DNA from: an uncultured Phycisphaerales bacterium
GTDB lineage: Bacteria; Planctomycetota; Phycisphaerae; Phycisphaerales; SM1A02
Assembly: GCA_946886375.1 (NCBI GenBank)
Contig: CAMPIL010000060.1
Span: 1-13,138, forward strand
Length of the DNA stretch: 13,138 nucleotides
Direction of reading: 5' to 3'
Positions 6,159 through 13,138 of the stretch are shown piece by piece. Position numbers and translations under genes: made by a program. The notes beneath the pieces are model-generated. The model made no database searches, was not told the DNA's origin, and worked only from the letters and a program-made list of their open reading frames with translations. Each line of letters opens with the position of its first letter. The first letter of the stretch is position 1.

Positions 6159-7856
6159 TCAGGCGATGGAGAGCAGGGTCTGGAAGGTTTCGTCGATGAT
6201 CGTGATGAACCGGGCCGCAGCCTGGAATTGGCGTTGAAACGTCAGGAGATTGATGGACTCTTCATCCAGCGAAACTCCGGATACTGCCTGCACTTGCGCG
6301 TTGAGGCTTTCCTTCACCAGCGTGGAGGATTCCACGGCTGCGTTTGCGGCATTCGCCTTCACCGCAAGTCCGTTGACCGAGTTCTGCCACATTTCACGCA
6401 GTGTCTTGCCGCCGATGTCCGTCAGACGTTGATCCTGCAGATTCGCCAGGTCCAGTGCCGTGTTGTTGGAGCCGTCAACGTGTCCCTTGCCCGCGGCGAG
6501 AAGATTCGGGTTGTCCACCAGCGTCTGATTTACTTCGATGTCGCTGGCTGTTGAACCGGTGAAGAATGTGTTCACGCCCAGTGCTGCGAGCGCGCCGCTG
6601 GTGTCATCAGAGAAACTGATTTCATAGCACGCGGCCGAGTTCAATGTGAACTGGCTGCTGGCGTTCACGACGGCGGTGACGTTGGGCACGGCCACCACGG
6701 CGTTGATCTGATTGACCAGGTCGTTCATCGACATGGCGTTGCCGTCAATGTTGATCTGGAAACTCGTGCGCGTGCCGGTCTCCGCGTGCGTGACATGAAT
6801 GAAGAAACTGCCGTTCTTTATCTTGAAGGGAAGGTTGGCGGCGGCTGAGTTCAGGTTGGCCGTGGCGTCTTGCACGCTGTAGGTGCCTGCGGTGGATGTG
6901 AAGCCGGCCCGCCCCTGGCCTTGTGAATGCAATCGATTGACCTGGAAGATCAGTTGCCCTGCGAATGCGTCGAGTTCATCCATCACCGGCCGCAGCGTCT
7001 CTTCGCGTTGCCGCATCAATCCGCCGATCGTGCCGGAGTTGATCTTCAGTTCGGTTCCATCGGACGCCAGGCGAATTGAGACATCTGTTTCGCCGCTGGT
7101 GGTGGTGGTGCGAAGTTCGATGCCGCGCGAGACGCCGCCAAGCAGGATGGGGGTCGAGTTGACCAGAATGTCCACGCCGCCGTTGGACTGCTCGATGGTG
7201 CTGACTTCGAGGTATTGCGATAGTTCATCGACGAGCAGATCGCGCTGATCGCGCAGGGCGTTGGCCTGCCCGCCGCTTGCGCCTTCGGATTGAGTGATCT
7301 GCGCATTGACCAGGGCGATCTGGTCCAGGATGTCGTTGGCCTTGGTGATGGTGGCCTCGAGCGATCGATCGACTTCGGTCAGCGTGGTGGCGTAATCGCG
7401 GCGGAGCGAGGCGATTCGGCTGGCCAGGCTGCCGCCCTGTTGAATGACGACGTTGCGCACCGCGTTGTCTTCGGGGTTGTTGGCGAGTTCTGAAAAACTG
7501 TTGAAGAACGCGCTCAAGGCGCTGGACACGTCGTTGTCCGACAATTCGTTCTGGAGCGTCTCAATGGCTGTCAGAAATCGCTGATCAATCAGATCACGGT
7601 TCTGCTGGCTGACGGCGTTGCGGTAGCGGGATTGCAGCGCGACATCGATCTCGCGCCGGATCGCGGTCAACTGCACGCCGTTGCCGGTCTGCGAATTGCG
7701 GCCGAGGATTTCGCCGCGCAACGGCGACAAGTGCACCGTCTGGCGATGAAAGCCGACGGTGCCGGCGTTGGCCATGTTGTTGCCGGCCACCTGCAGCGCG
7801 GCTTGACTGACAGCGAGTGCGGAACGACCGATTTGCAGTGCGCTGGTGAGACTCAT
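6159..7856 (-). CDS. flgK: Flagellar hook-associated protein FlgK
   Basis: First junction protein at the hook tip. The 565 aa are in the normal range (about 550). The N-terminus LQVAGNNMANAGTVGFHRQT (21-40) is the rod/hook-type signature. LSQYLEV (212-218) and the strands and helices up to QVNRLHSQGQG (305-315) match FlgK, and the C-terminus (about 520-565) has VSLDEESINLLTFQRQFQAA, the expected closing helix. An inserted segment (about 342-433) looks like the modules in FlgL. C410 is unusual, because external flagellar proteins mostly lack cysteine. It starts 3 nt after the stop of the FlgN-like gene, and only a weak AAGAG precedes it, so translation is probably coupled. Confidence 0.96.
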   Translation of the reverse strand: MSLTSALQIGRSALAVSQAALQVAGNNMANAGTVGFHRQTVHLSPLRGEILGRNSQTGNGVQLTAIRREIDVALQSRYRNAVSQQNRDLIDQRFLTAIETLQNELSDNDVSSALSAFFNSFSELANNPEDNAVRNVVIQQGGSLASRIASLRRDYATTLTEVDRSLEATITKANDILDQIALVNAQITQSEGASGGQANALRDQRDLLVDELSQYLEVSTIEQSNGGVDILVNSTPILLGGVSRGIELRTTTTSGETDVSIRLASDGTELKINSGTIGGLMRQREETLRPVMDELDAFAGQLIFQVNRLHSQGQGRAGFTSTAGTYSVQDATANLNSAAANLPFKIKNGSFFIHVTHAETGTRTSFQINIDGNAMSMNDLVNQINAVVAVPNVTAVVNASSQFTLNSAACYEISFSDDTSGALAALGVNTFFTGSTASDIEVNQTLVDNPNLLAAGKGHVDGSNNTALDLANLQDQRLTDIGGKTLREMWQNSVNGLAVKANAANAAVESSTLVKESLNAQVQAVSGVSLDEESINLLTFQRQFQAAARFITIIDETFQTLLSIA

Positions 7857-7859
7857 GAT

Positions 7860-8420
7860 TCAACTCTTGATGTCAACGACAGACTGCACCTGCGATCCCA
7901 GCGAGATCGTTCCCCGGTTGCCGTACACCCGCGCCCGGCTGAGCGCCGAATGCACGGTCTGAACGATGCCGCTCATGTGGCGGCTGAGGGTTTCGGCTGC
8001 ATTGCGCACGATGGAACTCTCCCGCCGCAGTTGCGCAACTGCATCGCGAAGTTGTGCGGCCAGTGCCGAAAGCCGCGTCTGCTGCGGCTCGGCTGCACGC
8101 TGGGCGATCTCATTGAGCGTCAGCGGCTGCTGGGCACGGCCTGCAAACGCCTCCGTCAGAGCGCCCACGATCTCTAGGCGCTTCTTCTCCAGTTCCGCCA
8201 TTCGCTGGATGATGGCGTTCTCTCCGCCGCAGATCGCGGTGATCTCCGCAATGTCCGCGGAACGGATCGCCTGCCGCTTGCGCTCCAGGCATTTCAGCAG
8301 CAGTTGCTGGCCATCGAGTTGTGCGCGAAGCGCGCTTTCCAGTGAATCCAAGAGGCTGGCAGCCTGCGCGGGATTTGGATGTGCCTGCGGGTGCAAGGCC
8401 CGCTCGCGAGTCTGATTCAT
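7860..8420 (-). CDS. flgN: FlgN-like flagellar export chaperone
   Basis: Protein of 186 aa, almost all alpha-helical and polar, with no signal or membrane segment. Residues 22-90 (LLDSLESALRAQLDGQQLLL, then ERKRQAIRSADIAEI, then RMAELEKKRLEIV) have the length, heptad pattern and position of the FlgN family, which binds FlgK and FlgL in the cytosol and brings them to the export gate. A second helix pair follows at about 102-160. Its place directly before flgK supports this, since flgN often neighbours flgK. It overlaps the gene upstream by ATGA; GGAG lies 9 nt before its ATG. Sequence identity in this family is low, so the call rests on pattern and context. Confidence 0.75.
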   Translation of the reverse strand: MNQTRERALHPQAHPNPAQAASLLDSLESALRAQLDGQQLLLKCLERKRQAIRSADIAEITAICGGENAIIQRMAELEKKRLEIVGALTEAFAGRAQQPLTLNEIAQRAAEPQQTRLSALAAQLRDAVAQLRRESSIVRNAAETLSRHMSGIVQTVHSALSRARVYGNRGTISLGSQVQSVVDIKS

Positions 8421-8779
8421 TTCATCGCGCTCCGATCATTTGCGAACCGGTTGACGATCACATCGACCAAGCCAAATCGTGCGGCCTTGGTGATGCGGTC
8501 AGCAAATTGCTGCTCCAGCAGTGGTGCGAACCGCTTCTCTGCGCTCCCGGGCGCGAACGGCCCGGACTTCGGCCGCAACGGCGATTCGTGCATCGACGCC
8601 AATGCGGGCAGCACCAGTGCAGATGACACCAGGTTGCCCGCCGCTTCTTCAAGTTCTTCGCGTCCCGATGCGCCTGCGATGTGCAACTGCTCCGCAAACG
8701 ATGGCGACGTGGCCCCCACGCGCAAATCCGCGCGAAGTCCCGCACCTTCCCAGGCCGATGGAGCAGCGGCGATGTTCAT
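8417..8779 (-). CDS. flgJ: Short FlgJ-like rod-binding protein (no muramidase domain)
   Basis: A 120-aa protein between flgI and flgN. Residues 40-64 (REELEEAAGNLVSSALVLPA and on) and 83-112 (RFAPLLEQQFADRITKAARF, then GLVDVIVNRF) follow the pattern of the FlgJ N-terminal rod-binding domain: an amphipathic helix, a linker, then a helix ending in a G-L-x-x-x-I turn. The C-terminal peptidoglycan hydrolase part found in enteric FlgJ (about 313 aa in total) is absent, as in many other phyla, so another enzyme must open the cell wall. The match is weaker than for its neighbours: the usual GG before the last helix is ARFG. It overlaps flgI and flgN by ATGA at each end, so translation is coupled. 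Confidence 0.75.
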   Translation of the reverse strand: MNIAAAPSAWEGAGLRADLRVGATSPSFAEQLHIAGASGREELEEAAGNLVSSALVLPALASMHESPLRPKSGPFAPGSAEKRFAPLLEQQFADRITKAARFGLVDVIVNRFANDRSAMK

Positions 8780-9897
8780 TGGCTGACGATCTCCGCATGC
8801 AACGCGCCGGTCTTTTTCAGTTCATAAATCACAGCGATCTGATCCGCCACCGGCACGTTCAACTGCTTGAATGCGTCGAGCAGTTCCACCAGCCGCGTCG
8901 AGTTGCGGCTGAGTTTGTCGGTGGTGTCCAGGCCCGTCCAGCGCGAAGTCTCAACCTGCGGCTGCTCGGGCGTGGGTTCCGGCGGCGGCGTGATGCTCGT
9001 AATCGTCAAACCCTTGTGCGTGATGCCCACCGGACCAATCTGCACATTGCCGGTCACGAGAATGATGCCTTGCTTTTCGTTGATGACAATTCGCGCTTCG
9101 GTCTGAATCAGCGAAGGATCGATGGGAATCGTCATCAACGATGCAATGAATTGCGCCGGCAAATCGCGATCGGCGGCCGGAAGCAGAATCTTCACGTTCT
9201 TGCTGTCTTCGGCAGTGGCGATCATGGTGACGGCGGCGACGCCATCGATCACGAATTCGTCGTTGATCGCGTTGGCGATCATGGTGGCGACGGGATAACC
9301 CGCGTATTGGTCCTTCAACACCAGCGTCATGGTGCCCACGCTTGTGATGGGATTGGTGCGGATGTCGCGGAGCATCTGCCCGCCGACGCGCACGATTCCG
9401 CTGCGCTGATTCAACCCCTCGATGAAGATCGAACCCTCCGCAAACGCCAGCGGCTCCAGATTCGGTGCATCGGGCAGCGGCAGCCGCAACGGCGAGACAA
9501 TGAGGCGGCCGCCCGCCAGGCTTTTGGCATTGAACAGCGTGGCCACCGTCACATCCAGGCGATCGCCTTCGCGCACGCCGGTAGGGGGAATCTCCATGGA
9601 GACCTCCACGATGGCGTAGGCGTCGGACTTCGCCAGTTCATCGAGGCTGAGCACCGGGTTGCCGAGGTTTTTCAGCAGTTCCGCATAGGGTCGAGCGGCG
9701 ACGTAGGAGTCCTTGGACTTGTCGCCCGTGCCGTTGAGGCCAATGACAATTCCCATCCCGGTGAGGACGTTGCGCTCCAACCCTTTGATGCGCACCAGGT
9801 CCTGGATGGTGGTGGCCGAAATGGCGGCAGGTCTTGCGCCCAGCGCAACAACCGCGCCGCACAGCATCCAACAGAACCGGTTTCTTGCCATCGTCAT
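8776..9897 (-). CDS. flgI: Flagellar P-ring protein FlgI
   Basis: Periplasmic protein that forms the P ring around the rod in the peptidoglycan layer. From the ATG at 9897 it has 373 aa, close to the family norm (about 365). A signal peptide (residues 1 to about 28: RNRFCWMLCGAVVALG, then ARPAAISA) leads into IQDLVRIKGLERNVLTGMGI (31-50) and VIGLNGTGDKS, the FlgI hallmark. VGTMTLVLKD and INEKQGIILVTG follow, and the end ELLDAFKQLNVPVADQIAVI is typical. The open frame extends to a TTG at 9954, but AGGAGG lies just before the ATG at 9897 and the longer form would run through the sigma-54 site. No flgH or flgA precedes it in this window, so the L-ring gene, if present, lies elsewhere. Confidence 0.97.
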   Translation of the reverse strand: MTMARNRFCWMLCGAVVALGARPAAISATTIQDLVRIKGLERNVLTGMGIVIGLNGTGDKSKDSYVAARPYAELLKNLGNPVLSLDELAKSDAYAIVEVSMEIPPTGVREGDRLDVTVATLFNAKSLAGGRLIVSPLRLPLPDAPNLEPLAFAEGSIFIEGLNQRSGIVRVGGQMLRDIRTNPITSVGTMTLVLKDQYAGYPVATMIANAINDEFVIDGVAAVTMIATAEDSKNVKILLPAADRDLPAQFIASLMTIPIDPSLIQTEARIVINEKQGIILVTGNVQIGPVGITHKGLTITSITPPPEPTPEQPQVETSRWTGLDTTDKLSRNSTRLVELLDAFKQLNVPVADQIAVIYELKKTGALHAEIVSQ

Positions 9898-9937
9898 GCG
9901 GACCTCCTGTCCCGATCCATTCAGCCGGACAACAAGA

Positions 9938-9954
9938 TGCAAACCGCAGGCCAA
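9938..9954 (-). promoter_or_regulatory. Sigma-54 promoter for the flgI operon
   Basis: The minus strand reads TTGGCCTGCGGTTTGCA. The invariant GG (-24) and GC (-12) stand exactly 10 bases apart, flanked by T-GG-C and TTGCA as in the RpoN consensus (TGGCAC, 5 bases, TTGCA). Transcription would start near 9928, about 30 nt before the flgI ATG. Class II flagellar genes are driven by sigma-54 in many bacteria. The site would serve flgI-flgJ-flgN-flgK and perhaps flgL. No enhancer site was identified. Confidence 0.65.
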
Positions 9955-9992
9955 CGCGATTTGCGATACGCTGATGGATCATTGAGCAGGAC

Positions 9993-12041
9993 ATGGGTTC
10001 GGCTTCCGCTGCAAAACTCGATCGCATCGCGCTTGGGCTTGGGCCGGCGCTGGGGCTTGTCATTCTGCTGTGGCTGACCACGCACACCGGGAGCGATTCG
10101 TCCGCAACCCTTGATGCAATCTGGATCCTGTGCACAGAGGGGCCGTTGGCGCTGATGTGGATCGTCGCAGCTGTGGGGTTGGGCTGGCCGCTGCGGCGGT
10201 TGCTGGTGCGCGAGGCGAGCGATGGTCTGATACTGCAGATTTGCCTGGGGGTGGCGGCAATGCTCACGCTTGATGCTGCGCTGGGGGCGGCTGGCGCACT
10301 CCAATGGGGTCGGTCGGCGGGCGCGTGGGCGTTGATCGCCATCGGCGGAGGGCTGGCCGTGGCGCAATTGATTCGTTGGGCCCGGGAGAATCCCCAAGTC
10401 AATGCGCCGTCGTGGCCGATGTGGCTCGCGGCGCCTGCGGTGGCCGTGTTGCTGGCCGCGGCATGTTCCGCGCCGGGATCGCTTTGGGCGACGGAGTTCG
10501 GCGGCTATGACGCGCTGAGTTACCACCTGCAATTGCCGAAGGAATGGTTCACGCTGGGCCGCATCGTGTCGGTGCAGCACAATGTGTACAGTTTTCTGCC
10601 TGGGTACATGGAGGCGGCGTATTACCACCTTGCTGTGCTGCGATGCGACGGAATTGATTCCGTCTACGCAAGCCAACTGCTTCACGCGGGATTGACGCTG
10701 CTGACTGCGATGGTTGTGGGAAGGTTGGCGAAGCGACTTGTTGGTGCGGAGTGCGGCGCGGCTGCGGCCATCATTCTGCTCGGCACGCCGTGGGTAATTG
10801 TCGTCGGGTCGCTGGGCTACAACGAAATGCCCACATTGCTGATGCTCGCGGGCGGATGGCTCAGCGTGCAAGAGAAATCAATCGGCCCGATCGCGCGCGG
10901 CGCGATCTTGGGATTACTGGCAGGCGCGGCGTGTGGATCGAAACTTACATCCATCGGCATGGTCGCAGTTCCGCTGGGCGTCCTTGCGGTCATGGCGACT
11001 CAGCCGCGCCATTGGCTGCGGATCGCGCTTGCTGCGTGCGTGATGGGGTTGATCGTCCTGTCGCCGTATCTTCTGCGGAATCAACTCGCGGCGGGCAACC
11101 CGGTCTTTCCGTTCGCCACGGATTTGTTCGGCTCGGCTCATTGGACCGCTGAACAGGTTTCCACCTGGCGGCGCGGGCATCATGCGGAGATCAGTGCGTT
11201 CATGCGGCTGGGCGAATTGTGGGATCAGGTGCTGCGATTCGGAATCGGTCCGCAACCCGGCGCTGATCCTTGGAAGCCCCAGTGGTCGGTTTTGCCTTGG
11301 ATTGCAATTGTGGGGCTTGCAGTCGGCGCGACGATGCGCGATCTGCGCGGCCGCGTGCTGCACATCGCAATCGTCTTGATTCTGCAACTTGCGTTTTGGC
11401 TCTTTCTCACACACTTGAAATCACGTTTCATGCTGCCGGCGGCGGTGCCGATGGCTTTAGGCGCGTCCGTGATTGTGCATTGGGTCCACCGGCGGTTCTC
11501 CCCGCACCGGCGTCTTGCGGCTCTTGTACTAACTCTCGCAGCGGTGCTGTGGGTCTTGCTGCCTGTGCTCGTGTACCGTTCAGAAGCCGGTGGCATGCCT
11601 GCCGCGGCCATTGGACAAGTCGGTGCGCTCACCGGTGATGCACTGAGCGAACATGATCGGCAGGAAGTGGGGGCGCACCTGCTGCCTGCGGTCGCAGTCA
11701 ATTCGCTGCTCCCGCACGATGCACGCGTGCTGGGAATCGGATACGCAACGCCGCTGTATATCCGCCGCGACTTCCTTTATCACACAACCTGGGATCGTGG
11801 CGTTCTGGCGCAGGCCATGCATGAGCATCCCGATGCGCCGGCGGCGTGGCTCCGCGCGATGCGCGAGCGCGGCGTCACGCATGTGCTGCTGGATGACACA
11901 ATGCTGGCGGTGTGGGAGCGTGCGGGGTGGAACGATCCACTGCTCACGCGTCACCGAGTGCATGAATTCCTTCAGCAACACGCCGTAGCGATTCATCAAT
12001 ACCCCCGCGGCGTGGCGCTGTACGAATTGCGGCCCGACTGA
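9993..12041 (+). CDS. GT-C-type polytopic membrane protein (PMT_2/glycosyltransferase-39-like)
   Basis: A 682-aa protein with a dozen or so hydrophobic segments from residue 12 to about 527 and a soluble C-terminal part of about 150 residues. After the first helices a luminal-type loop carries GGYDALSYHLQLPKEW (170-185), whose D-x-x-x-YHL-x-x-PK pattern fits the catalytic acidic loop of GT-C glycosyltransferases. YNEMPT (276-281), GSKLTS (315-320), RNQLAAGNPVFPF (362-374) and KSRFMLP (476-482) are further landmarks of this bacterial group. Such enzymes move a sugar from a lipid carrier; the acceptor is unknown. It diverges from flgI (95 bp) and ends 1 bp from the next convergent gene. A role in filament or cell-surface glycosylation is possible but not shown. 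The ribosome-binding site (GAGCAGG) is weak. Confidence 0.85.
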   Translation: MGSASAAKLDRIALGLGPALGLVILLWLTTHTGSDSSATLDAIWILCTEGPLALMWIVAAVGLGWPLRRLLVREASDGLILQICLGVAAMLTLDAALGAAGALQWGRSAGAWALIAIGGGLAVAQLIRWARENPQVNAPSWPMWLAAPAVAVLLAAACSAPGSLWATEFGGYDALSYHLQLPKEWFTLGRIVSVQHNVYSFLPGYMEAAYYHLAVLRCDGIDSVYASQLLHAGLTLLTAMVVGRLAKRLVGAECGAAAAIILLGTPWVIVVGSLGYNEMPTLLMLAGGWLSVQEKSIGPIARGAILGLLAGAACGSKLTSIGMVAVPLGVLAVMATQPRHWLRIALAACVMGLIVLSPYLLRNQLAAGNPVFPFATDLFGSAHWTAEQVSTWRRGHHAEISAFMRLGELWDQVLRFGIGPQPGADPWKPQWSVLPWIAIVGLAVGATMRDLRGRVLHIAIVLILQLAFWLFLTHLKSRFMLPAAVPMALGASVIVHWVHRRFSPHRRLAALVLTLAAVLWVLLPVLVYRSEAGGMPAAAIGQVGALTGDALSEHDRQEVGAHLLPAVAVNSLLPHDARVLGIGYATPLYIRRDFLYHTTWDRGVLAQAMHEHPDAPAAWLRAMRERGVTHVLLDDTMLAVWERAGWNDPLLTRHRVHEFLQQHAVAIHQYPRGVALYELRPD

Positions 12042-12042
12042 T

Positions 12043-13056
12043 TCAGGGAAAATACGACTTCAAACGCAGATCATTCAACGCGCGTTCCACCGCCTTGATT
12101 CCCTCAGCCAGATCGCTGCGCTGCGGGTCCGGCAGAGTTTGTGGATCAACTTCGTTGAGGATTGATAGCGCCTGTTCGTATGCAGCGATGCGGGCCGGAA
12201 GATCACGATCGGTCTGTTCGCCCACGGCGATCTGCTGTTGGGCGCGGGCAAGGACATCCTCAAGATTCACCGGGAGCGTGGTCGGCTGAGTCGCCGGGGG
12301 ACTGACGCCTGCCGATTCAGGCGAAGTTGCGGGCTGCGCGATGCTCGTGCCTGCGTTGGGCGAAGCAGTCTTCGCGCTCGGCGGCGGCTGCGATGTTCCT
12401 TCGGAGTTTGTTCCAGAAGTTGACGGAACGATGGAGGTATAGAACAGCCAGATCACCGCGAGCCCAAGGAGCAGAATGCCGACGATCAGCAGCCGAATGG
12501 TTTTCTTCTGATCGTCCAGTTTGCGCTGTGCTGCGCGAGCAGCAATCGACGCAGGCAGTGATTCCAGGCTGCCAGTACGGGTTTCAGCAGTCTGCAATGT
12601 TGTTCCTGCTGCGGTGGCGCTTAATGAGCCAATTAAAGTGGGGTGGTATGTCGGAGCGACGTGAATCGGCTGCCCGAGTCCCTGCGACCCAATGCCGCCG
12701 CTGCGGATTTCCTCATCGCTGGCGAAACTGGAAATCCCCAGCGGTTCTGCGGCACGGCGAAAATCCATCATGCGCGCTGACGCCGGCTCGGCACGATGCT
12801 CATCATCGCCCGTTGGCGCTTCCCAAGGCAGGGGCCTCACTTCGGGCAAGCCGAGATAGTTGCGGTCCAGGTACGCTCCAAAGGGAACCCCGCAGGCGTG
12901 GCACCCATGGTCGCCCACATCAACCGAGGCATCACAGTTGTGGCAATACCCAAGCAAGTGCGAAACGCCAGGCACGCGGCGGGCGATTGTCCAGAACTGC
13001 TTGGTGGTCGGCCCGCGCAGAATCGAAAACTTCGTGATCTGGCCACGTTCGATCAA
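12043..13056 (-). CDS. Zinc-ribbon, single-pass membrane protein of unknown function, 5' end uncertain
   Basis: Not a family I can name. The 337 aa from a TTG at 13056 show C38, C41, C52 and C55 (CHNC, ten residues, CHAC), a treble-clef or rubredoxin-like zinc site. A basic linker and one membrane helix (about 186-207) follow, then a Ser/Thr/Pro-rich stretch (about 208-262) and a helical C-terminal part (about 265-333) that may form a coiled coil. The frame upstream of the TTG still reads like protein (PGCSYETLIK) for 16 codons, then meets TAG at 13105-13107 and TGA at 13117-13119. No ATG, GTG or Shine-Dalgarno is present in it. The gene may therefore start at a rare codon, be frameshifted, or be truncated. 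There is no obvious link to the flagellum. Confidence 0.65.
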   Translation of the reverse strand: MIERGQITKFSILRGPTTKQFWTIARRVPGVSHLLGYCHNCDASVDVGDHGCHACGVPFGAYLDRNYLGLPEVRPLPWEAPTGDDEHRAEPASARMMDFRRAAEPLGISSFASDEEIRSGGIGSQGLGQPIHVAPTYHPTLIGSLSATAAGTTLQTAETRTGSLESLPASIAARAAQRKLDDQKKTIRLLIVGILLLGLAVIWLFYTSIVPSTSGTNSEGTSQPPPSAKTASPNAGTSIAQPATSPESAGVSPPATQPTTLPVNLEDVLARAQQQIAVGEQTDRDLPARIAAYEQALSILNEVDPQTLPDPQRSDLAEGIKAVERALNDLRLKSYFP

Positions 13057-13138
13057 CTTGATCAGCGTTTCGTAACTGCAGCCGGGCTGAAATGGCCGCG
13101 TTCGCTACGTTAGCACTCAAAACCAACAGACTTTGGCC

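Noticed and set aside
9638..10402. A 254-codon open frame on the minus strand spanning the flgI 5' end and the divergent gene
   Set aside because: It crosses two well-supported genes on opposite strands and its composition is that of a shadow frame.

Overview
This window is most of a flagellar gene cluster read from the minus strand (right to left). It carries a P-ring protein (flgI), a short rod-binding FlgJ-like protein, a FlgN-like chaperone, the two hook-junction proteins flgK and flgL, the translational regulators fliW and csrA, and two flagellin genes; the second flagellin runs off the left edge. A large plus-strand membrane protein of the GT-C/PMT type diverges from flgI, and a minus-strand zinc-ribbon membrane protein lies at the right end. 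P-ring genes mean a Gram-negative envelope. The high GC, the doubled size of FlgL, the fliW-csrA-flagellin order, the character of the zinc-ribbon and GT-C proteins and a sigma-54-type promoter suggest a planctomycete, perhaps Phycisphaerae-like. That assignment is inference from protein style, not a search.

Layout from right to left on the minus strand: zinc-ribbon/one-TM protein (12043-13056); convergent to it by 1 bp, the plus-strand GT-C-type protein (9993-12041); a 95-bp divergent spacer with a near-ideal sigma-54 promoter facing flgI; flgI (8776-9897), flgJ-like (8417-8779), flgN-like (7860-8420) and flgK (6159-7856), tightly coupled by two ATGA overlaps and a 3-nt gap; a 43-nt heptad-repeat spacer; flgL (4130-6115); a 180-nt GGA-rich, heptad-like spacer; fliW (3503-3949); a 133-nt spacer of nine degenerate heptamers; csrA (3064-3369); a 61-nt leader; flagellin B (1515-3002) with an intrinsic terminator (1429-1457); a roughly 400-bp leader region with its own candidate sigma-28 promoter; flagellin A (below 1 to 1111).

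How the parts work together: FlgI builds the P ring. The FlgJ-like domain should cap or bind the rod. The FlgN-like protein should hold FlgK/FlgL before export. FlgK and FlgL join hook to filament, and the two flagellins build the filament. FliW and CsrA form the known partner-switch that matches flagellin translation to flagellin export. Here the Shine-Dalgarno of each flagellin can sit in the loop of a hairpin with an A-N-GGA motif, the kind of site CsrA binds. The fliW leader is also rich in GGA. The clearest items for follow-up are these CsrA-site hairpins, the long C-terminal tail on CsrA, the heptamer-built intergenic spacers, the triplicated module inside FlgL that also recurs in FlgK and both flagellins, and the disrupted 5' end of the zinc-ribbon gene.
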